9,627 bases of DNA from CALFCX01 sp964603025 (GTDB taxonomy: Bacteria; Margulisbacteria; WOR-1; JAKLHX01), in NCBI GenBank assembly GCA_964603025.1, contig CAZRTO010000048.1, positions 1 to 9,627 of the forward strand, in the 5' to 3' direction. This document shows positions 6,801 through 9,627 of the stretch, piece after piece. The first letter of the stretch is position 1, and every line of letters starts with the position of its first letter. The position numbers and the translations under genes were made by a program. The notes beneath the pieces were generated by a model, which worked only from the letters and a program-made list of their open reading frames with translations, ran no database searches and was not told the origin of the DNA.

Positions 6801-7019
6801 GACAGATACCTGACCGGGACAGACCGGACGGAAAGCCTGAATAAGAAATTTGAATATTCATCAGAAGTTCCTTCATCTCCGGACAAAGGCAAGCCCAATT
6901 ACGACATGAAGCTGCCGGTCTCGGGCAGAAAGGGTAATTTCAGGGAGGTCTCAAAAGGGTTTGACGTATTGATGGCAAGGAAAGAAGCGCTGCGCTGCCT
7001 GCGCTGCGACATTAAATAG
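3882..7019 (+). CDS. hydB: HydB (NuoF-like) subunit fused to a GltD/NfnB-like NADPH:FAD oxidoreductase
   Basis: A 1045-residue fusion read without interruption. Residues 1-100 form a thioredoxin-like [2Fe-2S] domain (visible cysteines C34, C65, C69). About 145-560 is NuoF: FMN/NADH site LRGRGGAGFPTAVKW (197-210), NADEGDPGAYMNR (226-238), GAGAFVCGEETALI (310-323), and the N3-type [4Fe-4S] cluster C487, C490, C493, C533. HydB normally continues into a 2x[4Fe-4S] ferredoxin; here C563 and C568 run into a GltD-type cluster domain (C576, C580, C619, C623, C627), then FAD loop GAGPAG (678-683), NADPH site GAGNVAIDA (807-815) with YRRGRDEMPA (830-839) whose arginines fit the 2'-phosphate, a second FAD motif CGDIVTGPG (948-956) and a tail with C1039/C1042. 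The start ATG 3882 overlaps the hydC stop and has AAGG 7 nt upstream. Predicted role: electron exchange of NAD(H) and NADP(H) with HydA. Confidence 0.93.
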   Translation: MKISNLKDLEKVRQAGLKKILSGKPRITVGMDTCGIGNGAEEIMARLKAAAKKAKADVLIEKTGCFGFCAAEPLVNVHIPGSPLVILKEVKAKDAGKIIGAVKKKSFSGLKTLCKISSWDHITSEIKFGTGFEGIPEWNEIDFFKGQKKIVLRDSGLIDPEDIEEYIGIGGYAPLQKVLGGMSAEKVIEEIKSSKLRGRGGAGFPTAVKWSLMRQEKSDDKYVVCNADEGDPGAYMNRNEIESDPHMLIEGMIIAAYAMGANKGILYVRAEYPLAVQRLSRAIEQARQYGMLGRNIFGSKFDFDMTLVEGAGAFVCGEETALIASIEGLAGRPTPRPPFPAQKGIFGKPTNINNVETYCNIPAIIARGAEWFQQTGTKNSSGTKVFSLVGKIKNTGLVEMPLGQPLQKVIYNIGGGTGTKKKIKAVQTGGPSGGCIPPHLFDTPLDYESLNALGTIMGSGGIVVMDDDNCMVDVAKYFTEFTNHDSCGKCTPCREGLYHQLKILEKVCSGKADEHDISLLKDLGGVIADSALCGLGQTAPNPVMTTLKYFPLEYDHHIKGLRCPSGVCHDLLISPCENSCPLHINIPGYIQLFKEGRLRESFELIMQENFLPSTTGRICHFHCKMRCRREEIDVPVAQGELHRHIADTVYEKGIEKEVYAEILRKKMKPSGKKVAVIGAGPAGLTAAYYLSRLGHSVTVFDAKKKTGGILRYGIPAYRLPKDVMDKELEILKKLGVKFSMGVKVDAKKMGAIKGSFDAVVAATGAYKEVPFEIKGSGIKGVWSGVDFLDKVASGHTVKLGKHVVIVGAGNVAIDACRTALRLGSDVTVLYRRGRDEMPANEHEIEEAYNEGVKFIFYAAPEEIKSGPDGKVSRIIARKMAQGDFDISGRKKPVPTEELIDVECDAVMFAIGERVDAGYLSSTRAETNKNGTVKADAFTMSTGDPKVFACGDIVTGPGTAVEAMSLGKTAAGAVDRYLTGTDRTESLNKKFEYSSEVPSSPDKGKPNYDMKLPVSGRKGNFREVSKGFDVLMARKEALRCLRCDIK

Positions 7020-7031
7020 GAGAAGGCAAAG

Positions 7032-8813
<1,782 letters not shown>

Positions 8814-8846
8814 TCCCGGCGGCAGGGAACAGGGATTCTCACAGCA

Positions 8847-8864
8847 GTTAACGCGGAGGTTAAC
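8847..8864 (+). promoter_or_regulatory. hydF ribosome binding site framed by GTTAAC repeats
   Basis: GTTAAC occurs at 8847-8852 and 8859-8864. Because it is self-complementary the two copies can pair as a 6-bp stem around a 6-nt loop, GCGGAG. The Shine-Dalgarno GGAGG (8855-8859) straddles loop and stem, and the hydF ATG (8865) follows directly. The stem is A/T-rich and weak, so at most it would tune initiation. The spacing (8 nt between TTAA cores) does not fit the Clostridium-type Rex operator. Confidence 0.35.
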
Positions 8865-9627
8865 ATGAAAGACGCTCCTAAATCGTTGCGTTTGCAAATA
8901 GGGATTTTTGGCAGGACCAATGTAGGGAAATCAAGTTTCCTGAACATGGTCTCGGGACAGGACTTTGCCATCACGTCCCCGGTGCCGGGGACGACGACCG
9001 ACGTGGTGGAGAAGACCATGGAGCTTTTGCCGGTGGGGCCTGTTGTGTTCTTGGATACCGCGGGCATAGACGATGTTTCCGAACTTTCTCCGGAGAGGCT
9101 CAAAAAAACAAAAAAAATATTGGACAGGGCCGATGTCGCGGTGCTTGTTGCCGAACCGGAGATCTGGACCGAATATGAGGAAACAATGATAGCGGAACTG
9201 TCCGAGAAAAAAGTGCCTGTAATAATCGCGGTGAACAAAACCGACCTTAAGCAGCCTTCTGAAGATTTTATCAATAAAGTAAATGAAAAAACAGCAGGGT
9301 TTATCCTCTGTTCCAGCACCGACAGGAAGAACAGGGATAAATATGTCACTCAGTTGAAAGATCTGCTCATAAAACTGGTGCCCGATAATTTCATGAACCC
9401 AAAGGCGATAATAGGGGATATTGTTCCCGAAGGTGCCCTGGCGTTCTTGATAATCCCTATAGATTTTGAGGCCCCTAAAGGCAGGATAATACTGCCGCAG
9501 GTGCAGATCATCAGGGACCTTTTGGACTTTAACGGCGCTAGCCTTGTGGCAAAAGAGAGCGAATACAAGGCAATGCTCGGCAAATTAAAAACGCCCCCGG
9601 ACATAGTAGTTTGTGATTCCCAAGTTG
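8865..9627 (+). CDS. hydF: HydF, [FeFe]-hydrogenase maturation GTPase, 3' end beyond the window
   Basis: HydF is the scaffold GTPase that receives the 2Fe subcluster built by the radical-SAM enzymes HydE and HydG and delivers it to HydA. The first 254 codons are here, of a usual 400 or so. The Era-like G domain shows G1 GRTNVGKS (16-23), G2/switch I PGTTTD (41-46), G3 DTAG (64-67) and G4 NKTD (124-127), with SS (150-151) as G5. The dimerisation domain follows, with FEAPKGRIILPQVQIIRDLL (201-220), characteristic of HydF and not of Era or Der. The C-terminal [4Fe-4S] domain (HCxxC) falls outside. ATG 8865 has GGAGG 5 nt upstream. It lies 51 nt after hydA on the same strand with no clear terminator between, so it probably shares the transcript. 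HydE and HydG are not in the window. Confidence 0.94.
   Translation, partial: MKDAPKSLRLQIGIFGRTNVGKSSFLNMVSGQDFAITSPVPGTTTDVVEKTMELLPVGPVVFLDTAGIDDVSELSPERLKKTKKILDRADVAVLVAEPEIWTEYEETMIAELSEKKVPVIIAVNKTDLKQPSEDFINKVNEKTAGFILCSSTDRKNRDKYVTQLKDLLIKLVPDNFMNPKAIIGDIVPEGALAFLIIPIDFEAPKGRIILPQVQIIRDLLDFNGASLVAKESEYKAMLGKLKTPPDIVVCDSQV

Noticed and set aside
8814..8846. Intrinsic terminator between hydA and hydF
   Set aside because: TCCC/GGGA can pair around a 7-nt loop, but the stem is only 4 bp and no T-run follows.

Overview
This looks like a chromosomal segment from a strictly anaerobic, fermentative or H2-cycling bacterium. The evidence is a trimeric [FeFe]-hydrogenase operon with its H-cluster maturase and a Rex redox sensor. 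Base composition is moderate, with many ata/agg codons. The mix of genes and the GGATGA-type intergenic repeats would fit an uncultivated lineage such as Omnitrophota or Elusimicrobiota. That placement is a guess from general impression and was not tested.

Left part, minus strand (1-1719): a well-formed promoter (TTGACA, 16 bp, extended TGTTATGAT) reads leftwards into a 25-residue tryptophan-rich membrane microprotein, then a diacylglycerol-kinase-family lipid kinase, then rarA. The kinase stop codon and the rarA GTG start overlap (GTGA), and rarA runs off the left edge.

Middle (1720-2727): a large imperfect hairpin (1731-1856) sits between two divergent promoters. It is followed by a plus-strand gene for a 204-residue protein I do not recognise, then a 14-bp degenerate tandem repeat that also forms a long inverted repeat (2538-2627), then a promoter and leader before rex that contain a 10-bp inverted repeat overlapping the rex ribosome binding site.

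Right part, plus strand (2728-9627): rex, hydC (NuoE-like), a hydB gene whose C-terminal ferredoxin domain is replaced by a complete GltD/NfnB-like NADPH:FAD oxidoreductase, hydA (catalytic [FeFe] hydrogenase), and hydF, which is cut by the right edge. The first four genes are separated by 6 nt, a 4-nt overlap and 12 nt, so they read as one operon; hydF follows after 51 nt. The simplest reading is a cytoplasmic flavin-based electron-bifurcating or confurcating hydrogenase. It would connect H2, ferredoxin, NAD(H) through the NuoF module and NADP(H) through the GltD module, with Rex sensing the NADH/NAD+ ratio and HydF helping build the H-cluster. The hydB-gltD fusion is the most notable item in the window.

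No tRNA, rRNA, CRISPR array, transposase or phage gene was seen.
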